This document shows, in pieces, positions 48,518 to 60,013 of a DNA stretch of 64,000 nucleotides (position 1 is the stretch's first letter; each line of letters begins with the position of its first letter). A program made the position numbers and the translations under genes. The stretch spans positions 1,437,307 through 1,501,306 of the forward strand of contig JAJEKV010000053.1 in NCBI GenBank assembly GCA_021234155.1, written 5' to 3'. Source of the stretch: Isoetes taiwanensis (lineage: Eukaryota; Streptophyta; Lycopodiopsida; Isoetales; Isoetaceae). The notes under the pieces are model-generated. The model did not search any database. It was not told the origin of the DNA and saw only the letters and a list, made by a program, of their open reading frames with translations.

Positions 48518-49685
48518 CTGAGTAGAGCTCCCATCCTTACCCACTGAATTCCTGGTTGCTTCTTTTAAATGAGCCAACCGGCCTCTCATAGCAGGAACCC
48601 GAGGCCCTGAAAACAGAAGCTTCACTTGCTTTGCGACTTCATTTCTTTCCACTTTAAGAAGCTGCAAAGCAACCTTAGCTTGGGTGACTAAGAAGCTACA
48701 TACAGCCAGCTGATCTGCAACAAAAGGGCAGCAGAGCATGGGCGCAGCAGCCAGGCAAATGCATTCCGACACAGAGCTCCAATCGCAGTCTGTCATAAAT
48801 CCGCCTACACATGGGTGCAAAAGAATTAGATGCTGTGGTGCCCAGCCTGCTGGAATAATGAACCCCTGTTTCTGTTTCTTTGTGCGCTCTTCAAAGCCCT
48901 GCGGAAGAACGCCTTTCAGCTGCTCAGATGCAACCCACAGAAACGGATGCTTGCTCGCCTCCAATCCCACTGCAATTTCTTTAGCCTTATCGTCTGCCAA
49001 ATTAATCCCAAACGAACAGATTAACAGGACAGACGAGGGCTTCTGTGCATCCATCCATTCCTTGCAAAGTGAATAGCTTTCCTCTGAGCATTGGACCGCA
49101 CTCTGATCCAAATAACTAGATGGCAGTAGCGGGCCAATGGCGAGCACATACAGAGTCCGATTCAAATCTGCTCGAAGACTCTCCATGGCCCTTTGCTCAA
49201 GGGCGTCTGATGTGTTCACCAAAACCCCTTCAGCTTCCTGCAAATCCTCCCGCCAGTTATGCTGCTGGATCTGCGCATTTTCGCTCAGAGAAAGCGCCTG
49301 GAATGGAGCTTCTGGCATGATTCCGCACATTCCTGCTAAATTGACTGCAGATTTTGGGTAAAAGGCATACCTTGGCCACTGGCCCAACCCATGGAAGCAT
49401 CACATCTGCTACAACGGCCACTACCGGTAGGGGAGCATCCTCATCCGCCGGATCCTCTCCCAGTTTTGCTAGCATATTCTCCAAGCCCATCTCGCAATTC
49501 TCACCCAGCACCTCAAATTTCATCTCTGAAGTCTCTTTGTATTGGCCTATGATCAGCGAGTGCGAGTGCTTTTTGGGAAAAATTATTGTGATCATAATGT
49601 TCATAGCTTCCAGCTTCTGCGCCAGTACCATGAGCGGCATCAGGTGGCTCTCATTTTCGAATGGGATGAGAGCGATGTGAGGCAT
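48482..49685 (-). pseudogene. Family-1 UDP-glycosyltransferase (UGT) pseudogene
   Basis: UGTs move sugar from a UDP-sugar to small molecules in the cytosol. The start (Met at 49685) reads PHIALIPFENESHLMPLMVL, keeping the catalytic-type His. The frame is open through VVADVMLPWV, then changes between about 49390 and 49365 to the frame that reads YAFYPKSAVNLAG and continues to the stop at 48482. About 400 residues in total, against a usual 450-490. The PSPG donor-binding box is present (WAPQHLILLHPCVGGF) but the invariant HCGWNS reads DCDWSS. The later PMLCCPFVADQ is kept. The frame change and the lost PSPG His/Asn argue for a pseudogene. A sequencing error could explain the frame change but not the altered box. 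Confidence 0.85.
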
Positions 49686-50146
49686 ATTAGTTAAATGGAC
49701 CTAGATGCAAATGCTGAAAAGGAAGACGCCGGAATTGGCTATGGCGGACGGTTGCTTTAAGCTGGCCACTATGCATGGAGGTCCATGGTTAACGTCGCCA
49801 CGTGAATGTTTCTGCCCTGCTCAATCTCCACAGTTTTTAGATATCTCAAGGGCCGCTTCACACTCAGGGTTAAATGTATCCCTTCTCTCTTTCCTCTATA
49901 AAATTATGTATGTATTTTTTTGGTGACATGGCAAGGGAAAGATGACGTGTATGAGGGGATTAATTCCACCTGGCTGGTGTGCTGCGAGTTGGGATGAGAT
50001 GGAGTGGAGTACGGCGTGACTGAAGAGAAGAGCTATAGTGTGAAGGAAGCAGCCAAGGCGGAAGGGAATTTGGGGCGGGGAGAAGTTGCGAAGGAGGGGA
50101 CTGGGGGAAACTTACCGAAGACAGTCATGTTTTAGAAGGCCGACCT

Positions 50147-50515
50147 CTAATAGGTTCTAGGGCTTGGAGTCTTCAGTTTCGTTTCTTTGTTGCCATTTCG
50201 CTGCAGAAATGATGCATATTGGCGAAGCAGATCCAGATTGGTAGCAGATCCAGATTGGTAGCAGGTATTTCGTCTGCTTTTACTTTCTTCAGCCAAACAA
50301 GGGGCGCAAATACATGTAATTGGATCAAAAACTGCTCCTGATGCTCTCCACAACGTCTGACAGCCACATTCTTGACAAAGCATGACACGAGCATGCCTGG
50401 CTACCAAAAAATTTGCGCAATGGACATTTTCATCACATTCCCAACGAAGACTAGCCCTGTCAGCTTCACAATACACCCAAGGTATCATCATCCCAACCAG
50501 CCTTTGCAGCCACAA
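50147..50515 (-). pseudogene. B-box zinc-finger (BBX) gene relic
   Basis: The ORF reads YCEADRASLRWECDENVHCA, then NFLVARHARVMLCQECGC and LWRASG, which is a plant B-box (BBX) domain. One zinc ligand in the usual LCWxCD is Arg (LRWECD). The first ligand pair (CELC type) is not in frame, although a CGC-containing stretch lies just upstream in another frame. Downstream, CICAPCLAEE matches the second cysteine cluster. BBX proteins are transcription cofactors in light signalling. The missing ligands and frame suggest a relic. Confidence 0.6.
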
Positions 50516-50519
50516 TCCG

Positions 50520-52140
50520 AATTATTTCCCTGAACTAGATGGGTGAGGAGTGGGCAACTAAAGTTCTTCCTAAGCTTATTAAGATGCCAAGTGCAAGTCG
50601 GCAGTGCCCAAATCTGTATAAATTCTTGCCAGATACAGAATTGGATGATTGAGCTGGTCCTTTGTAGAATGCGCCCCCAACTCCAAATATTGCCCCTCCC
50701 ACTTTGGCCGCTCCATCTTTCCTTCGCAAATTCAGCTCCTCAAATCTGTTTTCGGCATCACGTGGATACTTAATTCACATTTTAAAAACTCTAATTTGCT
50801 TATTTGCTTCAGATTAGATCTTCCCTTACCCGAATATTGTTGCAATCATAAAGACTATGGTTGGAACGGAGTTTTGAAATGCCGAAGCTACTGTTGGAGA
50901 TGTGATCAGAAGTCCGGCTAAATACGGAGATTGCGTCAGGCTCATTCTGCATAGTTTTACCAGATCTGTGTTTTAAAAGAACGGAGCACAAGAATTTGAA
51001 ATATCACAGACGAATTATACCCTACCAGCCCATGGAAGAAAAACTGGAGCAGAAGCCATGGAGTTAGGCGTTTGCTTACTGACTTGCAAATCAGAATCAA
51101 ACCCACTTCAGAATGTAAAACGAATATGAAAGGAAAGGTTCTATTTACCTCTCAGCAGAAAAAAAGGCCAGAACTGCCACAATTGCAAAAGCAATTAAAT
51201 TTCGATAGAAGGTGTAAATGAAGGGGTCAAGCCCCCCTGCTGATTCCTATCTTGGTTATAACCCTCGTTGGCCCTGCTTGAATTGGAGCAAAATTTCTAC
51301 TTTGGAACCTGATTCCGGTTGAATTTGTTCGGCTGCTCAAAACTTAGGTTGCCCAAACATGGAATTTTGAAATTTTGATGGCAAGTGCAGGCCCTTCCGG
51401 CCTCCACACCCTGGCAGTTTTCAAAGAGGTGAATTTTGAGTAGGTTGCAACACAAAACAAAGACGCTGATGGGTCCTCTGAGAGGAGTTTCACCTATCAC
51501 AAACAAAGATACACTAGGGTTTCGTCCTCGGATTTCCATACCACATGTAAGTTCACTGCAGCGAGAGCAGTTGCCCATGTTTGGATAGTGCAAACTGTCT
51601 GTAGATTACAGGTAATAATATGGACACATCCAATTGCTTTGGAGGCTGTACAGTTGTGATGTTTTGCAACCTCTTTCAAGCATCTATAACTCCAAATTCA
51701 GTAAAATATAGAAAAGGAATCCATCGATTATGCTGAATAGACTATAGTTTCTAGCTTTTCCGATTTACTTTTATCAATTTGTAAGCTGCCTAATTGGCTG
51801 AGAAAGGCATACTTTGAAATAAAAATTACAAAGTATAAATCCAACTCGTGTACCATAGATATAACACCATCAAAATTTAATCACTACGAGCTTGCAACTA
51901 CATTAAATCAAACAACATGAACTACATCGATTCCTTAACCATTCAAACTACAATGAAGCAACCATTTCTCTTTCTACATATATATAACATATGATTTCCA
52001 TTCCTCATTCACACACATCACAAAAAAAAAAAAAAACCTTCGAACTATAGCGGCGGCAACGCCGCCGCAAGATCATCTTGTATATTATAATCTTATGCTG
52101 TGCTCAATCCAGCCCTAAATCTGATGGCTAAGATTCGACA
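50520..52140. other. No gene recognised
   Basis: Short ORFs without motifs. An 8-bp-stem GC hairpin (GCGGCGGC-AAC-GCCGCCGC) at 52050-52068 stands out from the AT-rich surroundings. Confidence 0.4.
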
Positions 52141-52146
52141 GGAAGA

Positions 52147-52200
52147 ATAGAATAGAATAGAATAAAGTTTTTATCCGAAAGAAATGATGCATTCATCTAC
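52147..52200 (-). mobile_element. LINE copy C, 3' tip with (ATTCT)n tail
   Basis: On the minus strand, CGGATAAAAAC is followed by three to four ATTCT units (52147-52178). This is the very end of the simple-repeat-tailed LINE family, heavily 5'-truncated. Confidence 0.55.
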
Positions 52201-52639
52201 AAGTTCGAGTTCATCTTACCAAGCTTTTCGGATCAACAAGGTGCATCCCTGTGTTGGAGCCACGTAAGTTGCAGAAATTTAGGCTTCTTTGTAGGCTTGC
52301 CCGAGCTTTTATGCATTAGGATATGGAAGATGTCTAAACTCTATACACAGAATAGCTTTTGCATGTAATAAATTCGGCATTGAAAGCTCTACCATGCCCA
52401 AAAGTTTGAATGCTTCAATCTCGTTTTTCCTACCTCATGTATTTGCTATTACGAAGGTCTATTCTATGATTCATTTATGCTTAAGGAATCCTGCACTATT
52501 ACAACTTCACATACTGAATATCAAATGGCAATGGGATTCAGATAGATATTCTATCTTCGGTGAAGTTGTGCAAAATCATTAATCATTAAGTATCTAGGTT
52601 CTCTACTCTTGCCAGAGATCATTATTGACGCTGTTAGAG

Positions 52640-52879
52640 TTCAACCATGCTTTTCTAGGAGCCTATGTTGAACTTCTCACTTATGATGCTGTTGCCATGG
52701 CACGGGCTGGGTCTGGAAAGACCGTTGTTCCCATGATTGAAAAATTGAGGGTTTGTTCTCGAAAAGGAGGTTCAGGAGCTGTGATTCTGTCACCGTCAAG
52801 GGAATTGGCCCTCCAGACATTCAAATTTTGCAAAGAGCTTGAGAGATATATACCTAAAAGTGCTATCTTTATTCAATAG
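52640..52879 (+). pseudogene. DEAD-box RNA helicase fragment (DDX54/RH29-like)
   Basis: The frame reads [12 protein letters not shown] (Walker A, motif I), then [34 protein letters not shown] (motif Ia) and a stop. The phrase AMARxGSGKT with KGG and ILSPxRELALQT is characteristic of the DDX54/RH29 group of nucleolar helicases. The usual AAFL after GKT is missing, the Q motif upstream is not recognisable, and no DEAD box follows. It is a short relic of one helicase segment. Confidence 0.7.
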
Positions 52880-53807
52880 TTTTAGATAATTAGTTCTTAT
52901 ATAAACTTGGGGATACAACTGTGTTTACCAGATTTAAGGGTGGCTCCTCTGGTGAAAGGTAAGTATGAAAGCCCAATTTTAAGTACTTTGCCAAGAACAC
53001 AGGTATTTGATGGCTTAAAATACATGCATTAGACTTTGAAAGGTAGTTTTTTGAATAGTGAACATGGGCAATATTCAAGCTATCAATGCTTTTTGTTGGA
53101 ACAGCAGTGACTAGAGCGGTGGGCTATGGGCAGCAAACATTCCGAAGGACATTAGGATAAGGCATCACCACATTATACTAGACTAAATTTTGTCCACTAA
53201 AAATTGCAGCCACTAAGCATGGATGAGCAAACCTTTGCTTCTTTGAATCCTTTAGAGGCAGGACAAGAATATACCCTACTTTAATATTGACCAGCTGCTC
53301 CAACATTCCGCTTTAATCAAGGCATACACCTTTGTGTTATGGATATGATTTATGCATGCAACCAGTCGAAAACCACCCATATAGGAAGCATATAAAGCTT
53401 GATAGTCTGAACCACTACATTGCCATTCAGGTGAATTAGTTCACATGAATAGATTGTAGTGAGTTTAGCTGTCACATCAGGCTCCCGAAGACATTCTCTT
53501 TCTTCAAAGAGTTGAATTTTGAATGTGATTTATCATTTGGATCAACAAAATGTTCAATTTCAGCAAGAATAAACTCATGGACTCTTAATGGTCAGTACAA
53601 TGCTTAAAAAACTTGGAGCCATGTTCATTTTTGTCTTAGTGATGGCCTACAGGCAACCAATGTTGTTACCCAATTCCTGGATGGAACAGTAAGTCAGTTT
53701 GAGGATGCCAACTTCAATACATTTTAATGGATTGTGCAGTATGTACTTTATGCTAGACTTCATTTTCAACATAAATAGACAAATGGTATGAGTTTCTCTT
53801 GCTGCAG

Positions 53808-53912
53808 ATGACTGTGATGAATGGTTACACTGCTATACAACGTATTAGAGATGCTGAAAGGAAGACTGACCAGCATATTACTATTGTTGCTCTTACAGCT
53901 CAAGCATCATGA
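53808..53912 (+). pseudogene. Hybrid histidine kinase receiver-domain fragment
   Basis: After a CTGCAG acceptor the frame reads MTVMNGYTAIQRIRDAERKT then ITIVALTAQAS and a stop. This corresponds to the receiver segment around MPVMNG and the conserved ALTA block, with the exon edge just after the usual phospho-Asp position. After the stop, GAGGAGATGAAGAC still resembles the next receiver residues (GDE). The preceding exon is not visible, so this is a fragment. Confidence 0.65.
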
Positions 53913-54377
53913 GGAGATGAAGACCATAGAGCTTGCTTTTGTATAGACTCTTATTAATGTATGTATGTGTTGAAAAGTGTTTAAAATTCCTTTTGTTTTT
54001 GTTTTCAAAGGTCTGCCAGGCAGATTAGAGCTATTACATCACGTTGAGTGGAACGGGGCCAATAAATGAAGGCATAATTACGTTCTTTGTTTCTTCATGA
54101 GTTGGTTGGAGACTTTTATATTAGAAAGCTTATGTTGTATGTTACAGGAAGAGCGTAACTTTTTCCATTTACACACAAATTCCCTTAACTACTTGACATG
54201 GACCAAAATCTCTATCTAGGAACAACTTACAACTTGCCTTTTAAAATTTACAGAACTGGAAGAAACTCACGACAACTAATTGGAGCATGCTCTGACATTA
54301 TGCATGCATATGTGCAAATACATACAGGTACTCACGTGAACATGGGTTAAAGAACGAGGTCTTTTTGAATATTGATT

Positions 54378-54505
54378 AAAATAGAATAGAATAGAATAGA
54401 ATAGAATAGAGTTTTTATCATCCACGGAGACCAATTGCCTATGGGACCCAAACAGGAGGCGCAGCAAGCGTATTACTGTCCAGGTTAAAAAACACCCTCC
54501 CCACC
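54378..54505 (-). mobile_element. LINE copy D, 3' end with (ATTCT)n tail
   Basis: The minus strand reads TTTGGGTCCCATAGGCAATT, CTCCGTGGATGATAAAAAC and then about six ATTCT units (54410-54379). The 3' signature matches copies A and B. The body is truncated to about 130 bases. Confidence 0.8.
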
Positions 54506-54753
54506 CGTGTTAAAGAAATGGATAAAAAACAAGTTTGAACTTGGATTAAAGATATGGGGATCTCCTTTTGAGACGTCATTAGTCCATGAACTTATATCGT
54601 TCTTGGTTACTATGATCAGAAAATAGTCAGAATATTATGATCGAAAATTAATCAGATTGGAAAGGGTTTAAATTTTTGAAAATTATAGTTGATATGTGTG
54701 TGCTATTTTTTCTTGATCCAAATTGCAGCTTATTTCTCTATGACCGGATGGTT

Positions 54754-54840
54754 AGCAGGTAGGATTTTGATTTGAGTGCACAATCCCCATTGACCTGATA
54801 TTGCCAACATATGCCCAGCAGTGCTGGGGACTATTACTAG
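54754..54840 (+). mobile_element. Helitron-type 3' end
   Basis: Ends CCCAGCA-G-TGCTGGG (54814-54828), a short spacer, CTAG at 54837-54840, then T. Shares its last ~85 bases with 47697-47790, so it belongs to a repeat family. Confidence 0.5.
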
Positions 54841-54849
54841 TATGTTAGA

Positions 54850-57800
54850 AAAGTTTTATTCCAGGTTAAAAAATTTATTTTATTCTACTAGGAAAAAAGC
54901 CCAACGTTCTTGGGTTTTTTATTTTATTCTACTAAAACTAGAAAAAAAGTTCATAAAGGTATGAAGGTATAGTAATGTCTAGTTCGACATATATATATAT
55001 TTCTATTAAGCGATTCGTTTTATTCCATCTTGATTGGTTATTTTCGATCTTATCTTCATAGCCATTGCTCTGTGAAATATTTCCTCCATTGTGCCAGATC
55101 AAGGTCCACAAATTTTTTCGGGAAGAATTTGCTTGCAAGTTTCAATGGTGCGAAACGACTGTTCCAGACCATTGTCCGAGCAATTAAATAAATTACACCA
55201 GAATCATTATCAGGCAATCATTAATGTAACAGCTACTCAGCCCAACTCCGACAGAGATAGCACACTACCTGTAAAATCGGTAGACCATCAAAACACCAGA
55301 GCATTCTGCCACAACTTTCAAGGAGCAATCACTGACATCGGCTGTCTAGGCATACCGGATGCTCCATGTCGGATTCTCCCTGCCGCTCACCACCTCGCAA
55401 AAAATTCTGAAGCTCCTCAAACCGGTTGCATAAGACATGCAACAATCTGCCTGAGAACGAATCCCTAGCCCGCGCTGCCTCTTCCAGGCATCTGGCTGCT
55501 TCCCAACCGTTGCTATCTTCCGCACAGAACTTGCCCACAAAAAGGATCGTGGGCTTCCAAATCTGGACCATGCACATGCCATTTAAGAACAAAAAAAAAA
55601 CATCCAGAATAGCAACAACCAGTTATGCTCCTCTCACATGGCAAAAAATACTGTTTTGCATACAATAGCTATACCAAACGAATTGGCCAAAGTATATGGT
55701 CGTTAAAATTTGAAGTTTGAATTCGACATCTAAAGGGAAAAAAAACAATGATGAATTAAACTATGCTTATTTGCTCCATTTCCTTTCTCAATAGAGAGCA
55801 AACATATCTTAGAGATTGTATGACATTGATTTAAAAATTTCTTATGAACTCAAGAATGTTGCATACTATAATAAAACTTTGGTTATCAGGTTGAATAGCT
55901 AAAACATTGTGCCTTGTATTTGAAAGCATAACATCATGAATTGCCTACTATATAAATTGCCTTAGGTGTCGCAATTGAGTTGTTGCATTGCAAGAAAGTT
56001 TTCAGTAAATTTCCATGTATATTTTAAGAGCTATACAATTTGCACTTAGAAACTTGGAATATTAGGTTATTTAAGGGTATATTAAGAGAATTTTCTAAAA
56101 GGTTTTCCAAACCAAAGTGTTGAACTGAAAAAAGCTCCAATGCCATGTATTATGGACGAAAAAGGTTGACCAAAGTGTTGAAAACCGCCAGTATTATGGA
56201 TAGATGAGATTGATTGAAGCAAAAGGTTGTCTCTCAAATGCCATGCATTTGGGTCAATGAGGGGGTATGTTTTTATTAGTGGTATACAAAAAAATGAAAT
56301 TTTAGCACGTCTTCAGCACCATTTTTTAGCACTTTTTTTACGTCGCGGGCGAAAAAAATGAAGGGTGGCGTGCAACTTGAAGGGTTCATGATGAGCTATG
56401 AAGTCGGGATGACAGGAATGAAGTGATGGGCGCAAAAAGGCCGTACAGAGTTCGTCATGCTAATTTTCAAAGAAATCACTATGATCCTGCTGTCAGCAGA
56501 TAATTCAGCCCATAATCCGAGAGTCCATTAAGTAGACCAGCTGATTGATCTCAAATACGACCCCTTTTGGTGTATTGCTGCAAAATCTGTTATCTCTGTT
56601 CGTCTTCCACATCCGCTAAGTGCTATTTCATCTTCTCGATATACCCGATTTCTTACTTTAATTTGTTTGTAGGCCATTATCAAAGAACCAAGAAAGGAGC
56701 GGTTAAACACTAAGAAGCAAGAACTAATGAATGTATTACCATTACGAATACATATACAAAGTATGAGCAGAATATTCCAATATGCTAACACTCCCTTGTT
56801 CTGCTAAGAGAGGACAAGAGAATCTAAGAATCTAATCAAGAGAATCTAATAAAGAGGACTCCCTTGTTCAATCTCAGAGAGGAGAATAGAATGAGATCTA
56901 TATCTGACTTAAGAGATTTGATGTCTTGATTAACCTTAAAGATCTTGGACATGAATATTTTCTAACATATTTGCCGGTTGGTCGTGGAGGCCTTCTATAT
57001 TAATATTTGACTTTATTTGCAGGTTTGCTTAGCATTAAGCATTGGGAGAACTCTACATATAAGCTATCGGATACGGGCTTATGGATAGAGTTTGTAAGTT
57101 GATTTCTTTCTTTATTTGGAATAAAGAATGGAATTTTAATTTTGATGTGTATACTATGGTAGATTTGGAATTATGATTGCAACGTAATAGGCTTGAACAT
57201 GGTGTACTAGATGTAGTGCCTCTTGGTAGACTAGTAATTGTGTCTTCAGCACAATAGGTTTGAATAAGTATGCATAAGATGTATAATTTTGAAGACTAAT
57301 AATAGTGATTGCAATACAATAGGATTGACAAAAGTTGCATCTGTATCTTGGTGATACACTTTATTGTGATGATACGATCAAGTAGTACCATGGAGGTACA
57401 AAAGATAATGACATACTATAGTAGTACAAGGGATATATCGTACTTTGGTAATACGTCGATATCCATATTGCTGGATTCTGCAGGATTATGAAATTTCCAG
57501 GTTATCAACAGTTGCAGGTGATTCATCTTGAGAAGGATGGATTGATATAGAGAAAGCACGGGGAGTAGTCCATGATGAATGGGTTACAAAATTATGGCAA
57601 ACAATATATGTACATATTGTTTCTAATGCTTTCTCAAGTGTACATATAAAGGGGGTAAATTCACAAATAATAGTAATGGATCCACAACGCCTTAAAGCTT
57701 CCTAGAAGGAGAAATGAGCCATCTAGTTCTCCAGATGGAATGTGCAGGAACATGGGTGCATACTAATGAATATCACAATTGCCTAAAACAATATCTGGAC

Positions 57801-58250
57801 CCATAACTTCCTAAGTAAGCTTTCGGATAACAGTTGGCTTTGAATCACATCAAGACAACCGCCTCACAAGCATTCTTGCTATAAAAAAAGGCGTATCATA
57901 AGAACCCATACATAGCTACATTTGATTTCTGTTGGACTCACTTTGAGAAAAGAAATATGTGAACAGATATATGGGCCTGGGAAGAGCATGAAAACAAAAT
58001 CTGCCAATGCCACTAACTAGTGTTATTGAAGATGAGTGCCACACTCTTTTGAATTGCCCAGCATTTGCACCAACTTGAGCACAATATGTTGGATTTGTTT
58101 AACCTAATCGACAACTACATGTGATGATGAATACGCCTTCAATAGGAGCGCTTTCAATAGGGACACCTGCATCCTATACTCTGGATGTGCTAGACATGCA
58201 GACTTAATTGTGCCCCTGAACATTGACATGTACAAATATATGTAGTTCAT
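54850..58250. other. Anonymous stretch
   Basis: No supported gene. The minus-strand ORF at 55329-55592 is Glu/Cys-containing but unrecognised. A ~50-base phrase near 55626 (GCTCCTCTCACATGGCAAA) is shared with 12771. The AT-rich remainder shows no motif. Confidence 0.4.
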
Positions 58251-58254
58251 AAAC

Positions 58255-58432
58255 AAGCTTATTACTACTAAGGTTTTGCCGCTGAAAAACCTTCAGAGCG
58301 GAGGTTTTGCCTCTAGAAGTAATGGGTTGGTTGTTCTTTGTTTGTTTGTTTGAATCCCATAGGTCATTTAGTCCCTATGAAGGATAAAAACTAATTCCAA
58401 TTCCAATTCCAATTCCAATTCCAATTCCAATT
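58255..58432 (+). mobile_element. LINE copy E, 3' end with (ATTCC)n tail
   Basis: The sequence ATCCCATAGGTCATTTAGTC, then GGATAAAAAC, is followed by about eight ATTCC units. A stem AAAACCT/AGGTTTT (58286-58308) lies at the same place as AAAAACCC/GGGTTTTT in copy A, with a paired base change. Confidence 0.75.
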
Positions 58433-58467
58433 TCATATCGATACTCCAACTTCATCTCCATACATAC

Positions 58468-58600
<133 letters not shown>

Positions 58601-59056
58601 ACCTTTTACATACCATTGGCGACATGCCATAGGATATATGATGGGCTCCCAATTATCCCTAGCGAGAGTTGAACATGCAATCTAATAATTGTTAATCCAA
58701 TGAACCTAAACGATAACAACTACCTATATGTAACCAAGTAACAGGAGTTTTGGACTTGAATCCCATAGCATGCATTCATTTTTCACCAAACAATCAGGCT
58801 TCCTAGCAACAACTAGCTAATTGAACTATGTATATGAGGCAACAAAAGCACATGATACTTTCTCATACCATATGTATCTCATTGATCATTAATGCGTTCC
58901 TAAATGCCAACGCACAAACACAATACCACCAAATTAGAGTGCTAATCTTGTTTCACATCTCTTCCACAATGCTAAAAATTAGTGAAGGATTACTGGTTCC
59001 TTTATTCTCTCATTTATCATACTGGAACATTGCTCAAAATGAAGACTAGTATATAA

Positions 59057-59298
59057 AACGTTTCGTTATAAGTAGATTTTCTCTCTCTCCATAGATGGAT
59101 TCAAACAGACCCTTAAAATGTATCGAAATTCCTCGTACTTCCTTTAGAGAGCTAACACAGGTCCATGAAGCACCACGAAACGTTTGGTTCTAAATAGATT
59201 TTCTTTCTTTCAGAGATGGAATCAAACAGACCCTTAAAACATATCGAAAGTTCTCGTACTTTCTTTATAGAGCTACAACAGGTCCATGAAGCACCATG
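59057..59298. repeat. ~121-bp tandem duplication
   Basis: Two units start AAACGTTTCGTT (59057) and AAACGTTTGGTT (about 59178). Each runs through AACAGACCCTTAAAA and ends with AGGTCCATGAAGCACCA, about 85% identical by eye. Confidence 0.85.
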
Positions 59299-59741
59299 AT
59301 CTTCTTAATCATGGATGTTGTTTATACTCTCATAAACTCAACTAGATGCTTGAAGTACGTGTATTGAATCAACAGGGCCATGCAAACAATTATCGAATCA
59401 TCGAACAATTATCAAATCAATCCAAACAGCACTTTTAATTCAATCCAAACAACACTTTTACGGCACTTGAAAGGATTCAGACAAGTATCAAGAGAAATGA
59501 CATGTTTATTATAGTGCTAAATTTTATTTTGTGTAAGATAAGATAAGATGACCTACGATCACTTAACGCCGAAATTCGTCGTGCTTCTATGAATGTTTAG
59601 TAGGCCTTCGTTAATTTTAGAAGGGAAAAACGGCCCCCAAAACATATGATCTCAACCGCTGATATTGCGCCACTAACAAACGTGGCCTCACGTATTGCCG
59701 TTGATAACTAGTTCCTGGAAAGCACTGTTAAAGGTCCCTGC

Positions 59742-59763
59742 TGACGTGGCATTATCCTATTGG
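59742..59763 (+). promoter_or_regulatory. Possible promoter elements of NC2-alpha
   Basis: TGACGTGGCA (bZIP-type ACGT element, 59742-59751) followed by ATTGG (inverted CCAAT box, 59759-59763), about 250 bases before the NC2-alpha start codon. No TATA box was evident. Inference from motif and position only. Confidence 0.35.
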
Positions 59764-60013
59764 ATGGCGTCGAAAGGCTGGTCGTCCCTTCGGTGTATGG
59801 AAGGAGAGGGGCGGAGGCTCGGGCTATGGCGCGCGCGGCTATGGCGTTTTGGAGCTTTTTGGGGCTGCCTTTTTGTTGGGTGAGCTTTTAGGAGCTTGGA
59901 TTCACCGATTTTTGCCGTTTTTGTGAGTCTTTTTGAAACTCTGTTGCCCTCCGCCTTGCCGCTTGAAGTTTTTGAAACAAATCTTTCTACCTGGCTGTTC
60001 CGGCGACTAAAAT

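Noticed and set aside
52050-52068. GC hairpin as a Helitron 3' end
   Set aside because: The stem is strong, but no CTRR-T follows on either strand at the right distance.
58650-58740. Possible tRNA-derived SINE on the minus strand
   Set aside because: A weak TTCAACTC B-box-like phrase and a poor A box, with no ends or tail.
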